Source: an uncultured Lachnospiraceae bacterium (GTDB lineage: Bacteria; Bacillota_A; Clostridia; Lachnospirales; Lachnospiraceae). Taken from it: a stretch of DNA of 9,941 bases. Under the pieces are notes generated by a model. The model was not told the origin of the DNA, searched no databases, and saw only the letters and a program-made list of their open reading frames with translations. The position numbers and the translations under genes were made by a program. The stretch is taken from assembly GCA_947177885.1 (NCBI GenBank), contig CAMWWF010000084.1:1-9941 (forward strand). Reading direction: 5' to 3'. Of this stretch, positions 1 through 7,177 are shown piece after piece (the stretch's first letter is position 1; each line of letters opens with the position of its first letter).

Positions 1-545
1 TTGTCAATGAAGAATTAAAGCTGCGATTCTTTCTGGCAAAGGGGCCGGATGTGCCCACCTATGTGGAATATGGTGCGGCGGATATCGGTATTGTGGGAAG
101 GGATACGATCCTGGAGGAGAACCGAAATGTCTATGAGGTGCTGGATCTGGGTTATGGGAAATGCCGCATGTGTGTCTGCGGACCGGCATCCGCCAAAGAG
201 TTGTTACAGCATCATGAGAGGATCCGGGTTGCCAGCAAATATCCCAATATTGCAAGGGATTATTTCTATGATAAGAAGCATCAGACGGTGGATATCATCA
301 AGCTCAACGGTTCTGTGGAGCTGGGGCCTCTGGTGGAACTGTCCGATGTGATCGTGGACATTGTGGAGACAGGCTCTACCTTAAAGGAGAATGGTCTGGA
401 AGTGTTGGAGGAGGTCTGTCCTCTGTCCGCCAGAATGATCGTAAATCCGGTGAGCATGCAGATGGAGACGGAGCGTATCAAGGATCTGGTCAATAAGCTG
501 CGCGGGCGACTGGAGACACGGCTTCAGGAAGTCTTAAATGAATAA
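1..545 (+). CDS. hisG: ATP phosphoribosyltransferase catalytic subunit, short form (3' part)
   Basis: This enzyme joins ATP and PRPP to give phosphoribosyl-ATP, the committed and normally feedback-controlled first step of histidine synthesis in the cytosol. The frame is open from base 3 to the TAA at 543-545 and gives 180 residues. About 30-40 N-terminal residues lie left of the window, so the GTG at 51 is internal. Visible family motifs are AKGPDVPTYVEYGAADIGIVG near the left end (residues 12-32) and the PRPP-binding loop DIVETGSTL at 357-383. The protein ends soon after that loop and lacks the C-terminal ACT-like regulatory domain of long HisG. It is therefore the short type, which works with the HisZ regulatory subunit; hisZ would be expected upstream, outside the window. 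No clear terminator follows the stop. The next histidine gene, hisD, comes only after an intervening chemoreceptor gene. Confidence 0.95.
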   Translation, partial: VNEELKLRFFLAKGPDVPTYVEYGAADIGIVGRDTILEENRNVYEVLDLGYGKCRMCVCGPASAKELLQHHERIRVASKYPNIARDYFYDKKHQTVDIIKLNGSVELGPLVELSDVIVDIVETGSTLKENGLEVLEEVCPLSARMIVNPVSMQMETERIKDLVNKLRGRLETRLQEVLNE

Positions 546-599
546 TGTCGCACAAATTTCCGAAAGTGGCAGATATGTCAAAATAATTACAAATAAACG

Positions 600-628
600 T
601 AGTCAATTTTTCCTAGTAGTGTTATAAT
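600..628 (+). promoter_or_regulatory. Extended -10 housekeeping promoter for the chemoreceptor gene
   Basis: A perfect TATAAT lies at 623-628, preceded by TG at 620-621 (extended -10, TGnTATAAT). A partial -35, TAGTCA, lies at 600-605 with a 17-bp spacer and matches TTGACA at four of six positions. Transcription would start near 635, about 200 nt before the receptor start codon. It looks like a vegetative sigma-A promoter; I found no well-spaced sigma-28 motility promoter here. Confidence 0.7.
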
Positions 629-690
629 GTTGCTATAAAATAATTTGGTGCTTCGGAAATAAATATGAAAAACGGATACTGCCGGATAGA

Positions 691-849
691 ATGTTACTGT
701 TCACGTTTGGACTGGTGATATATGCATTGTATAGCGGTTTCAGCTTTTCACAAAAGCATGCATTAAACCCTGCGGCAAATGCGGGGAAGATCAGTCACAG
801 GAGAATTTCAATGGAGCAACCGGGAATGGGGGAAATTTATGCAAAATGA
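691..849 (+). CDS. Candidate small membrane peptide or upstream ORF overlapping the chemoreceptor start
   Basis: A 52-codon frame runs from ATG 691 to TGA 847-849 and overlaps the chemoreceptor start (839) by 11 nt in another frame. Its first ~19 residues are strongly hydrophobic ([19 protein letters not shown]) and the rest is polar and basic, as in a small single-span membrane peptide. ATG 691 lacks a good ribosome binding site. An internal in-frame ATG at 811 has a good one (AGGAGA at 799-804), which would give only a 12-residue peptide ending inside the receptor start. Either form could couple translation to the receptor. I recognise no family. A chance open frame over a structured leader is a real alternative. 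Confidence 0.25.
   Translation: MLLFTFGLVIYALYSGFSFSQKHALNPAANAGKISHRRISMEQPGMGEIYAK
722..786 (+). promoter_or_regulatory. Two adjacent hairpins in the chemoreceptor mRNA leader
   Basis: Hairpin A pairs ATGCAT 722-727 with ATGCAT 758-763, and inside it GCTTTT 743-748 with AAAAGC 752-757 around a CAC loop. Four bases later, hairpin B pairs CCCTGC 768-773 with GCGGGG 781-786 (one G-U) around a 7-nt loop. Both lie in the ~200-nt leader between the promoter and the start codon at 839. No run of T follows, so they are not a terminator. They may control translation or stability, but no known riboswitch consensus was recognised. Confidence 0.35.
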
Positions 850-2866
850 GAACAGTAACACATTATCAGAGAATCCGGCAAAAGAAAAACAGAGCGGCGG
901 ATTTGTCAGTATCGAGAAGAAAATTTCTTCAAACTTTGCGCGGACTATCATGATCTGTTGCGTCGTTCTGGGGGTGATTACTTCCCTTCTGAGCTATACC
1001 GCATCTATCAGTGCGATTTCCGAAACGATCAACAACACTTCTGATGTGGCGGCTTATTATGTCTCCGCAGCACTTCAGCAGTATGTTGCGATTGCCTATG
1101 AGACGGGAAGCATTGCCCGCCTTGCCGATCCCGACCGTTCAGTGGAGGAGAAAGAAGCGATTCTGAACCAGAGGATAGCAGACCATAATTTTGAGAGAGG
1201 ATTTCTGGTAGACAGCAGCGGAATCGATATTTTTTCCGGGACAGACTTTTCTGATCGGCCTTTTTTCAAGGAAGCCATGCAGGGTAATACCTATATTTCC
1301 ACACCTGCGTACAGCGAAGTTACAAAGTCAGTTTCTTATGCGGTCTCCGCTCCCTTGTGGGAAGGCGGCATCCCCGGTACCACACCTGTGGGAGCCGTTG
1401 TGTATGTCCCCGACGGAGAGTACTTGAATGATATTATGCGTTCCATCAAAGTGGGTGAGGGCGGTACGGCATTCATGCTTGATGCCAACGGAATCACGAT
1501 CGCGGACCTGGATTCTTCCCTGGTAGGTGTGGAAGACAGCATCGCCCTTGGCGATACCAATCCAAGACTCAGAAGATACAGTGCGATCTGTAAACGGATG
1601 GTGGCAGGGGAGGCAGGTACGGGAACCTACTCCTACGGCGGAGTGACCAAAGTGGTTGCCTTTTCACCGGTTCCGGGAACCGACGGGTGGAGCATCGGTG
1701 TTGCCGCGGTGCGGAATGAGTTTTTGGGAAAATTCTTCGTATCTCTGGGATTGACGGTTGTTTTTGTCATTGCGTTCACCATATACGGGGTCAAAAGCGG
1801 TGTCAGGCTCGGCAAAAGGATCGTACAGCCTATTACGGTAGTGGTAAACCGGCTGGAGCTTTTGGCGGAGGGGGACCTTCATACCGATACGCCTGTGCCG
1901 GAGGTAAATGACGAGACGGCTATCCTGATGAACAGCCTTGGGCAGACCGTCCGGGATCTGAAAAACGTGATCAATGATATCGATACCCACCTTGCCGAAT
2001 TGTCGGACGGCAATTTCATGATCAGGATAGACGAGGATTATAAGGGTGATTTTGCAGAGATCAGCCGGTCTTTCAGGAGAATTGTGACCTCCTTAAGCTC
2101 GGCAATGCGGGATATCGATAACAATGCGAAGAACGTCCAGAGAGGCGCGGAGGATCTGGCTGGAGCTTCGCTCCAGCTGGCGGAAGGTGCCACAGATCAG
2201 GCAAGCGCTGTGGAGCAGCTGACCGCAACCATTGCGGAGATTTCGGAAAAGATACGGATAAACGCCCAGAATGCGGAGACTACAAGATCCATCGTCTCGG
2301 ATATGCACAACCGTATCCTGGAAAGCAATGAGCATATGAAGAACAACACGGAGGCCATGGACAAGATCAGGGCCGCTTCTGATAAGATCGCCGTGATCAT
2401 CAGCAGTATCGAAGATGTGGCGGATCAGACGGCACTGCTTGCGCTGAATGCTTCCATTGAGGCCGCAAGGGCAGGAGAGCATGGAAAAGGTTTCGGAGTC
2501 GTTGCCACCCAGGTTGCCGCACTTGCGGATCAGAGTTCGGAAGCGGCAAGGAATACAAAGAATCTGATCCAGAATGCGATCGCAGCTGTGGATGAGGGTA
2601 TTGAGTTTGTAAACGAAACGGCGGAGTCCCTTCTCACCGTTGTGGAGAATGCGAAGGTGGTAAACACATCCATGCAGGAGATTGCAACCGCCTCCGACGA
2701 TCAGGCGCTGGCAGCCGCACAGATTTCAGACGGAATTCAGCAGATTGCCGAGGTGGTGGAATCCAATTCTGCAACTTCGGAGGAAAGTGCCGCGTCTTCC
2801 GAGGAATTGTCAAAGCAGGCTGACATGCTGAAAGAACTGGTGGGAAGATTCCGGTACGAGAGCTGA
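839..2866 (+). CDS. Methyl-accepting chemotaxis protein (dCache-like sensor, HAMP, MCP signalling domain)
   Basis: This is a transmembrane chemoreceptor that senses a ligand outside the cell and controls the CheA kinase through CheW. It has 675 residues from ATG 839, chosen because GGGGGA at 828-833 sits 5 nt upstream; the longer in-frame start at 779 has no ribosome binding site. Order of parts: cytoplasmic N-tail 1-35, membrane helix ~36-57, extracellular region ~65-293 with the look of a double Cache domain ([11 protein letters not shown] at 118-128, [11 protein letters not shown] at 208-218, [10 protein letters not shown] at 282-291), second helix ~298-318, HAMP ~325-380, a coiled coil, then the signalling hairpin. 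The tip is conserved, with [20 protein letters not shown] at 526-545 followed by [11 protein letters not shown]. No CheW-binding pentapeptide tail is evident. The Trp and Asp of the amino-acid-binding dCache motif are not apparent (Phe at 142-143, Val-Pro before Asp192), so the ligand is unknown. It has its own promoter and terminator, which makes it a separate unit inserted between hisG and hisD. Confidence 0.95.
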   Translation: MQNENSNTLSENPAKEKQSGGFVSIEKKISSNFARTIMICCVVLGVITSLLSYTASISAISETINNTSDVAAYYVSAALQQYVAIAYETGSIARLADPDRSVEEKEAILNQRIADHNFERGFLVDSSGIDIFSGTDFSDRPFFKEAMQGNTYISTPAYSEVTKSVSYAVSAPLWEGGIPGTTPVGAVVYVPDGEYLNDIMRSIKVGEGGTAFMLDANGITIADLDSSLVGVEDSIALGDTNPRLRRYSAICKRMVAGEAGTGTYSYGGVTKVVAFSPVPGTDGWSIGVAAVRNEFLGKFFVSLGLTVVFVIAFTIYGVKSGVRLGKRIVQPITVVVNRLELLAEGDLHTDTPVPEVNDETAILMNSLGQTVRDLKNVINDIDTHLAELSDGNFMIRIDEDYKGDFAEISRSFRRIVTSLSSAMRDIDNNAKNVQRGAEDLAGASLQLAEGATDQASAVEQLTATIAEISEKIRINAQNAETTRSIVSDMHNRILESNEHMKNNTEAMDKIRAASDKIAVIISSIEDVADQTALLALNASIEAARAGEHGKGFGVVATQVAALADQSSEAARNTKNLIQNAIAAVDEGIEFVNETAESLLTVVENAKVVNTSMQEIATASDDQALAAAQISDGIQQIAEVVESNSATSEESAASSEELSKQADMLKELVGRFRYES

Positions 2867-2920
2867 GCTGTTATGTTGACATGTACGGAACAAATCAACA
2901 CGGAAACATAGATCTGATCC

Positions 2921-2962
2921 ACGCTTGTTAGGGAAAATTATCTCTAACAAGCGTTTTATTTT
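2921..2962 (+). terminator. Intrinsic terminator after the chemoreceptor gene
   Basis: ACGCTTGTTAG at 2921-2931 pairs perfectly with CTAACAAGCGT at 2944-2954. The stem extends inward by three more pairs (one G-U) to about 14 bp with a 6-nt loop (2935-2940). The T-rich tail TTTTATTTT follows at 2954-2962. It lies 55 bases past the receptor stop and should separate the receptor from the hisD unit. Confidence 0.92.
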
Positions 2963-2982
2963 AGATCGTTTTGTGCTATACT
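2954..2982 (+). promoter_or_regulatory. Extended -10 promoter for hisD-hisB-hisIE
   Basis: TATACT at 2977-2982 is preceded by TG at 2974-2975, an extended -10. The base block at the proper distance, TTTTAT (2954-2959), is a poor -35 and coincides with the T tail of the preceding terminator. Transcription would start near 2989, giving a ~130-nt leader before hisD. An extended -10 can work with a weak -35. No operator or T-box motif was recognised nearby. Confidence 0.6.
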
Positions 2983-3070
2983 GAAACAAGTGATTTTACG
3001 GGATATAAATTTTAAACAGCAGAAAGGCAAAAGGCTGAAAGTAAATTTTCAAAGATGGATCGGTATGTGC

Positions 3071-3095
3071 AGGAGGGTATGTAAACATCCCTCTT
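3071..3095 (+). promoter_or_regulatory. Hairpin in the hisD leader
   Basis: AGGAGGG 3071-3077 pairs with CCCTCTT 3089-3095 (one G-U pair), and ATGT 3079-3082 with ACAT 3085-3088, with a bulged T at 3078 and a tight loop. The left arm resembles a ribosome binding site (AGGAGGG), but no gene starts after it. The real hisD site lies 11 bases past the hairpin. No T run follows. It may stabilise the mRNA or be an anti-anti-terminator element; its function is not known. Confidence 0.3.
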
Positions 3096-3119
3096 CAAAG
3101 TACACAGGGAGGTATAAGA

Positions 3120-4409
3120 ATGAAAATTATAGCTTTAACAAATGAGACAAAAAATGATATACTGAACAGTTTGCTAAAGAGAAGTCCCAACAATTACACA
3201 GAGTATGAGGCCACCGTAAATGAAATAATAAATGATGTGCGTACCCGGAAGGATGAAGCGGTCTTTGACTATACGCTGAAATTTGATAAGTTTGCTCTGA
3301 ACGCAGACAACATCAGGGTTACCAGGGAGGAAATCGACGAGGCATACGGGCAGCTGGATGCCGAACTGATCGGAGTCATCCGGAGAGCGGCGGAGAATAT
3401 CCGTGCTTTTCATTCCAAACAGCTGCGCAACAGCTGGTTCGATACCAAAGAAGACGGAACGATCCTTGGCATGAAGATCACCGCTATCGCGAAGGCCGGC
3501 GTCTATGTTCCCGGCGGAAAGGCCGCATATCCCTCCAGTGTACTTATGAATGTGATACCTGCAAAGGTGGCGGGTGTTGACGAGATCATCATCACCACCC
3601 CTCCCGGAGCCGACGGCAAAGTCAACCCCGGAACGCTGGTTGCCGCAGATATCGCCGGAGTTGACACTATTTATAAAGCGGGCGGCGCGCAGGCCATTGC
3701 GGCGATGGCTTTCGGCACCGAATCCATTCCCAGGGTGGATAAGATCACAGGCCCCGGCAATATCTTTGTGGCTCTGGCAAAGAAGGCGGTGTACGGCTAT
3801 GTCAGTATCGATTCCATCGCAGGCCCCAGTGAGATACTTGTACTTGCCGATGAAACGGCAAATCCCCGTTATGTCGCGGCGGATCTGTTGTCCCAGGCGG
3901 AGCATGACGAGATGGCCAGCGCTATTTTGATCACGACTTCGAAGGAGCTGGCACAGAAGGTTTCCGGGGAAGTGGATCTGTTCGTAAGTGAGCTTTCCCG
4001 TAAGCAGATCATACAGCAGTCTCTGGACAATTACGGATATATCCTTGTGGCTGAGAACATGGGAGATGCCATTGAGGCGGTGAATGAGATCGCCTCCGAG
4101 CACCTGGAGATCCTGACGGCCAATCCCTTTGAGATCATGACCAGGATCCGCAATGCAGGCGCTATCTTTATGGGGGAATACGCCTCCGAGCCGTTGGGAG
4201 ATTACTTTGCGGGGCCTAACCACATTCTGCCCACCAACGGAACGGCAAAATTTTTCTCGCCGGTGAATGTGGATGACTTTATCAAGAAGACCAGTATCAT
4301 ATCTTATTCCAAAGAGGCTCTTGAGAAGGTACATAGGGATATTGAGATTTTTGCTGAAAGCGAAGGCCTGACGGCACATGCCAACAGCATTAAAGTAAGG
4401 TTTGAGTAA
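3120..4409 (+). CDS. hisD: Histidinol dehydrogenase
   Basis: HisD is a zinc- and NAD-dependent cytosolic enzyme that carries out the last two steps of histidine synthesis, oxidising L-histidinol through the aldehyde to L-histidine. The product has 429 residues, the normal family length. The start ATG 3120 follows AGGGAGG (3106-3112) at a 7-nt spacing. Key residues are in the usual places: zinc ligands Gln259 and His262 in LLSQAEHDE, Asp361 in GDYFAGPNHILPT, and His420 in LTAHANSI; the catalytic Glu327-His328 pair is in ASEHLEI. The NAD-binding region includes GVYVPGGKAAYPSSVLMN (127-144) and KITGPGNIFV (208-217). Nothing suggests loss of function. It is the first gene of a unit with hisB and hisIE, driven from the extended -10 promoter near 2980. 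The 116-bp gap to hisB is long for an operon and can form a branched RNA structure. Confidence 0.97.
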   Translation: MKIIALTNETKNDILNSLLKRSPNNYTEYEATVNEIINDVRTRKDEAVFDYTLKFDKFALNADNIRVTREEIDEAYGQLDAELIGVIRRAAENIRAFHSKQLRNSWFDTKEDGTILGMKITAIAKAGVYVPGGKAAYPSSVLMNVIPAKVAGVDEIIITTPPGADGKVNPGTLVAADIAGVDTIYKAGGAQAIAAMAFGTESIPRVDKITGPGNIFVALAKKAVYGYVSIDSIAGPSEILVLADETANPRYVAADLLSQAEHDEMASAILITTSKELAQKVSGEVDLFVSELSRKQIIQQSLDNYGYILVAENMGDAIEAVNEIASEHLEILTANPFEIMTRIRNAGAIFMGEYASEPLGDYFAGPNHILPTNGTAKFFSPVNVDDFIKKTSIISYSKEALEKVHRDIEIFAESEGLTAHANSIKVRFE

Positions 4410-4425
4410 GGCAACTGCATTCGGG

Positions 4426-4495
4426 CAAACAGTTCAGGAGCATTTTCTGATGCCAAAGCGGCATCAAATGACTTTGCCGGTCAAAACACTGTTTG
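4426..4495 (+). promoter_or_regulatory. Possible three-way RNA junction in the hisD-hisB gap
   Basis: An outer helix pairs CAAACAGT 4426-4433 with ACTGTTTG 4488-4495 (8 bp, perfect). Inside it are two hairpins. TGATGCC 4448-4454 pairs with GGCATCA 4460-4466 (perfect, 5-nt loop AAAGC). TGAC 4469-4472 pairs with GTCA 4480-4483 (7-nt loop). Together they form a closed branched fold filling most of the gap, 30 bases before the hisB start. There is no T tail, so it is not a terminator. It could be an mRNA processing or stability element or an uncharacterised cis-regulator; the second hairpin is weak. Confidence 0.35.
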
Positions 4496-4525
4496 TACAG
4501 ATTCAGATATGGAAAGGAATATGTT

Positions 4526-5113
4526 ATGGCTCGGACAGCGACTATACACCGGAAAACAAAAGAAACGGATATCTCCGTGACCCTGGATCTGGACGGGGCG
4601 GGAATACCGGAGATTTCCACAGGGATCGGTTTCTTTGACCATATGCTGGAAGGATTTTCCAAGCACGGTTTTTTTGATCTGAAATGTGTGGTAAAAGGCG
4701 ATCTTAATGTGGATGGACACCACACGGTGGAGGACGCGGGGATCGTTCTGGGACAGGCAATTGCACAGGCGGCTGGAGATAAGAAGGGAATCCGCAGATA
4801 CGGTTCCTTTATCCTGCCGATGGATGACGCGCTGGCGCTCTGTGCGGTTGATCTTTGCGGCCGTCCTTGGCTAAATTATGATTGTACATTTCATGTAGAG
4901 CGTGTCGGGGAACTGGACACCGAACTGGTGAGGGAATTTTTCTATGCCGTCTCCTACAGCGCCGGTATGAATCTGCACATCAAGATGCTGGACGGCATCA
5001 ATGCGCATCACATGATAGAGGCTATGTTCAAGGCTTTTGCAAAGGCTTTGGATCAGGCTGTGGGAACGGATCCGCGCATCACAGATGTGCTCAGTACAAA
5101 AGGAAGTCTATAG
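4526..5113 (+). CDS. hisB: Imidazoleglycerol-phosphate dehydratase
   Basis: HisB removes water from imidazole glycerol phosphate to give imidazole acetol phosphate, a middle step of histidine synthesis, using a di-manganese centre in a 24-subunit cytosolic enzyme. The product has 195 residues, typical of the monofunctional enzyme, with no histidinol-phosphatase domain fused. ATG 4526 was chosen because GGAAAGGAA (4511-4519) lies 6 nt upstream and [14 protein letters not shown] is the usual family beginning; the in-frame ATG at 4493 would add 11 atypical residues. The metal-binding histidine motifs are intact: FFDHM (36-40), [10 protein letters not shown] (63-72) and [17 protein letters not shown] (159-175). 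The end, [14 protein letters not shown], is also typical. It lies between hisD and hisIE, with 89 bases to the likely hisIE start. Confidence 0.97.
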   Translation: MARTATIHRKTKETDISVTLDLDGAGIPEISTGIGFFDHMLEGFSKHGFFDLKCVVKGDLNVDGHHTVEDAGIVLGQAIAQAAGDKKGIRRYGSFILPMDDALALCAVDLCGRPWLNYDCTFHVERVGELDTELVREFFYAVSYSAGMNLHIKMLDGINAHHMIEAMFKAFAKALDQAVGTDPRITDVLSTKGSL

Positions 5114-5202
5114 ACCGCTGTATCCTTCCGGAATCCTGCATTTCCATAAGAACAGCTGCTATGAATGAAACGAACAACAGGTTGGAAAGGTATGATTTGC
5201 AT

Positions 5203-6489
5203 ATGATAACGAAGAAATTTGTACCCTGTATTTATTTATATCATGAACATGCGGTGAGAAGCCTTAACGATACTTCCATCGTGGAGACGGAGCCTCTGCG
5301 CCTGGTGCATCTCTACAATGAGAACAATGCGGATGAGCTGATTGTTTTCGATATGTCGGAGAGTGACGGGGAGCATGAGGCGGCCCTTGATATACTAAAA
5401 GAAATCTGCGAGGCTGCGGAGGTTGACGTGATCGGCGCAGGAAATGTAAAGCGTATGGAGGATGTGAAGAAAATTCTCTATGCGGGCTGCAAAAAAGCGG
5501 TTCTGAATTATGAAAAGGAGAGTAATATCGGCATCACCGAGGAGGTTTCCCTGAAATTTGGCAGGGATAAGATCCTGGTGAGCTATGATGATCCTCAGGT
5601 GATCACGGCCAATAAGGATCTGGTTGAGAAATATGTGTCCTCCATGGTGCTGATGAATCCTCATCAGATCCGTGAGACGCAGGAGATCACAGAACTGCCC
5701 TTTTATGTGCAGATCAACCAGATCGCGCTGAATAAGCTGATGGAAATCTTTTCCTATGATAATGTGTGCGGTGTAACCGGCAACACGATCAATGATAATT
5801 ACAGGGAAACTCTGACCCTGAAAAATCTCTGCCGTGAGAACGGGATACAGGTGGAGACCTTTGAGGCAGCCTTCAAATGGTCTGATTTTAAGTTAAACAG
5901 TGACGGCATGGTGCCTGTGGTGGTACAGGATTACCGTACACTGGAGGTACTGATGGTGGCTTATATGAATGAGGAAGCCTATGAGGAGACTATCAGCACC
6001 GGCAAGATGACCTATTTCAGCCGCAGCCGCGGTGAGCTCTGGCTAAAAGGAGCAACCAGCGGTCATTATCAATATGTGAAGAGTCTCACTGCGGACTGCG
6101 ATATGGATACCATTCTGGCAAAGGTATCTCAGGTGGGTGCCGCATGCCACACGGGCGCCCGAAGCTGCTTTTTTAACGAGGTCACCAGAAAGGATTACGA
6201 GGAGAGCAGCAATCCGCTTCAGGTCTTCGAGGAGGTATTTGACGTCATTAAGGATCGTAAGATACATCCCAAGGAGGGTTCCTACACGAATTATCTGTTT
6301 GACAAGGGAATTGATAAGATATTAAAGAAGCTGGGTGAGGAGGCCACAGAGATTGTCATTGCGGCCAAAAATCCCAATCCCAATGAAATCAAATATGAGA
6401 TTAGCGACTTTTTATATCATATGATGGTGCTGATGGCAGAAAAAGATGTAGCGTGGGAGGAGATTACCACAGAGCTGGCAAACAGGTAA
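5203..6489 (+). CDS. hisIE: Long HisIE: degenerate HisA/HisF-like domain + phosphoribosyl-AMP cyclohydrolase + phosphoribosyl-ATP pyrophosphohydrolase
   Basis: The two C-terminal domains do steps 2 and 3 of histidine synthesis: HisE cleaves phosphoribosyl-ATP to the AMP form and HisI opens the purine ring. The product has 428 residues, about twice the usual HisIE. Residues 1-222 resemble a HisA/HisF TIM barrel: KKFVPCIYL (strand 1), [14 protein letters not shown], then [19 protein letters not shown]. The active-site Asp of strand 1 is Tyr11, the GGGIR phosphate loop is GAGNVK, and the second Gly-Gly loop is missing, so this domain is probably not catalytic. HisI spans ~223-330, with zinc-site residues in ADCDMD (297-302) and [14 protein letters not shown] (311-324). 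HisE spans ~340-428, with EEATE (379-383) and EISD (399-402) as the metal-binding helices. ATG 5203 is preferred because KKFVPCIYL normally begins such barrels and GGAAAGG lies at 5184-5190, though the 12-nt spacing is long. ATG 5161 would add 14 residues and has no binding site. Confidence 0.93.
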   Translation: MITKKFVPCIYLYHEHAVRSLNDTSIVETEPLRLVHLYNENNADELIVFDMSESDGEHEAALDILKEICEAAEVDVIGAGNVKRMEDVKKILYAGCKKAVLNYEKESNIGITEEVSLKFGRDKILVSYDDPQVITANKDLVEKYVSSMVLMNPHQIRETQEITELPFYVQINQIALNKLMEIFSYDNVCGVTGNTINDNYRETLTLKNLCRENGIQVETFEAAFKWSDFKLNSDGMVPVVVQDYRTLEVLMVAYMNEEAYEETISTGKMTYFSRSRGELWLKGATSGHYQYVKSLTADCDMDTILAKVSQVGAACHTGARSCFFNEVTRKDYEESSNPLQVFEEVFDVIKDRKIHPKEGSYTNYLFDKGIDKILKKLGEEATEIVIAAKNPNPNEIKYEISDFLYHMMVLMAEKDVAWEEITTELANR

Positions 6490-6576
6490 TGATGTTTTAA
6501 GCTTTGCCGACACTTGAGGTTATGAAATATCATATCGGTTGAATCTGAAATTTATGAGAGCTGAACAGGTATTGAC

Positions 6577-6609
6577 AGAAATCTGACACAGGATGTCAGA
6601 TTTCTTGTT
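6577..6609 (+). terminator. Terminator closing the hisD-hisB-hisIE unit
   Basis: AGAAATCTGACA at 6577-6588 pairs perfectly over 12 bp with TGTCAGATTTCT at 6594-6605 around a 5-nt loop, 88 bases past the hisIE stop. The tail (TTGTT, then TATATAAT) is only moderately T-rich, so termination may be incomplete. Being symmetrical, it could also act on transcripts from the right. Confidence 0.75.
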
Positions 6610-6730
6610 ATATAATAATATCCAAACTCCCGACAGAGGGAAATCGGTAAAAGTGGTTTTTGAAAAGTCCCATGCGGAGAGATAAGGAGCTTTCGAGAGT
6701 GTATAAAAATATTATGGAGGCAGGAATGTG

Positions 6731-6915
6731 ATGTATGAACGAATGTTAAATAAACAAACACAACCGGAATTACAGGAGATCAGGAAATCACACAGTCCCT
6801 GTGGAAAAAGCGTTATCCCTGCGGTGAGAACGGGTGGTGGTGGATTACGGAGGAAGATCTGAGGGCTGTGATCAAACTGATAGAGGTTAAGAAGAGACCT
6901 TTGCGGAAAGGATAA
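6731..6915 (+). pseudogene. DUF3788-like gene, internally deleted and frameshifted
   Basis: Two short frames read as the two ends of one small protein. From ATG 6731 (GGAGG at 6716-6720) comes MYERMLNKQTQPELQEIRK, ending near 6790. A second frame, from about 6791 to the TAA at 6913-6915, reads LWKKRYPCGENGWWWITEED followed by a lysine-rich end. From memory of the family, DUF3788 proteins start with a similar MLNK..P..EEI and end with a YPCGE.GW segment followed by a short helix, and are about 130-140 residues long. Here the ~80-residue middle is missing and the two ends are out of frame. The unshifted ORF from 6731 gives only 43 residues. The function of the intact family is not established. 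The assignment is by eye. Confidence 0.5.
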
Positions 6916-7060
6916 TTTACGAATTATATGTGCGGCTGCGTTGGGGGGCTGGCCCCTCGCGGCATTGATCCGGATTACGGGGAACAAAATGCCGGGACTT
7001 TGATTCATTGCGGCGGAATAAAGCTTATGTCTTCAGATTAAGGAAGGTGCGGGAAATAGT
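6916..7060. other. Non-coding stretch between two gene remnants
   Basis: I see no convincing gene here. The longest small frame (from ATG 6933, about 37 codons, rich in Cys and Gly) resembles nothing I know. A short GC-rich hairpin (GGGG/CCCC near 6943-6954) has no T tail. A purine-rich AAGGAAGG at 7040-7047 belongs to the regulator remnant downstream. The stretch is best read as decayed spacer. Confidence 0.4.
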
Positions 7061-7177
7061 ATGTCAGAAGGCCGTTTGTTTCAAATTTTATATTACCTGC
7101 CTGATAAAGGAGAGACCACGGCGGCAGAGCTGGCGCAAAAGTTCGAGGTTTCTATAAGAACGATCTACCGTGAGCTG
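7061..7177 (+). pseudogene. N-terminal stub of an HTH regulator (WYL/YafY-type)
   Basis: From ATG 7061 the frame reads MSEGRLFQILYYLPDKGETT, then AAELAQKFEVSIRTIYRE. This is the start of a DeoR-like winged helix as found in WYL-domain regulators (YafY type): DRLF.IL..L..K...T..ELA..FEVS.RTIYRD. After about residue 38-39 the family pattern stops. The frame continues through transporter DNA for some ten meaningless residues to TGA 7208-7210. The sensor part of a ~300-residue regulator is therefore missing. Only the DNA-recognition region remains, without the rest of the wing, so it is unlikely to work. GGGAAA at 7051-7056 or AAGGAAGG at 7040-7047 could still be its old ribosome binding site. 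Confidence 0.65.

Noticed and set aside
660..690. Sigma-28 (motility) promoter, TAAA followed by a CCGATA-like box
   Set aside because: TAAA at 660-663 and the GCCGGATA block at 681-688 are about two bases too far apart and the box is imperfect; the extended -10 promoter upstream is far better.
635..838. Cyclic-di-GMP-I riboswitch before the chemoreceptor
   Set aside because: Only an AAACC block next to a small hairpin fits; the other conserved blocks of that class were not found in order.
779..838. Longer chemoreceptor start at 779
   Set aside because: It lacks a ribosome binding site and would add 20 residues unlike a receptor N-terminus; ATG 839 has GGGGGA at proper distance.
2159..2177. 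Perfect 7-bp inverted repeat GCTGGAG/CTCCAGC inside the chemoreceptor gene
   Set aside because: It encodes conserved coiled-coil residues (LAGASLQLA), has no T tail and lies mid-gene; probably coincidence of codon choice.
2983..3119. T-box or histidine leader-peptide attenuator for hisD
   Set aside because: There is no T-box core sequence, no run of His codons and no terminator hairpin in the leader.
3174..4379. 401-codon - strand frame opposite hisD
   Set aside because: It is a mirror of a well-conserved hisD and has no known motif.
4882..5202. HisIE frame extended upstream to 4882
   Set aside because: That part reads hisB DNA out of frame; the recognisable barrel starts at the ATG at 5203.
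6572..6616. Promoter from TTGACA (6572-6577) and TATAAT (6611-6616)
   Set aside because: The spacing is 33 bp and the stretch between is a terminator stem; TATAAT lacks an extended -10 or a -35 at 17 bp.
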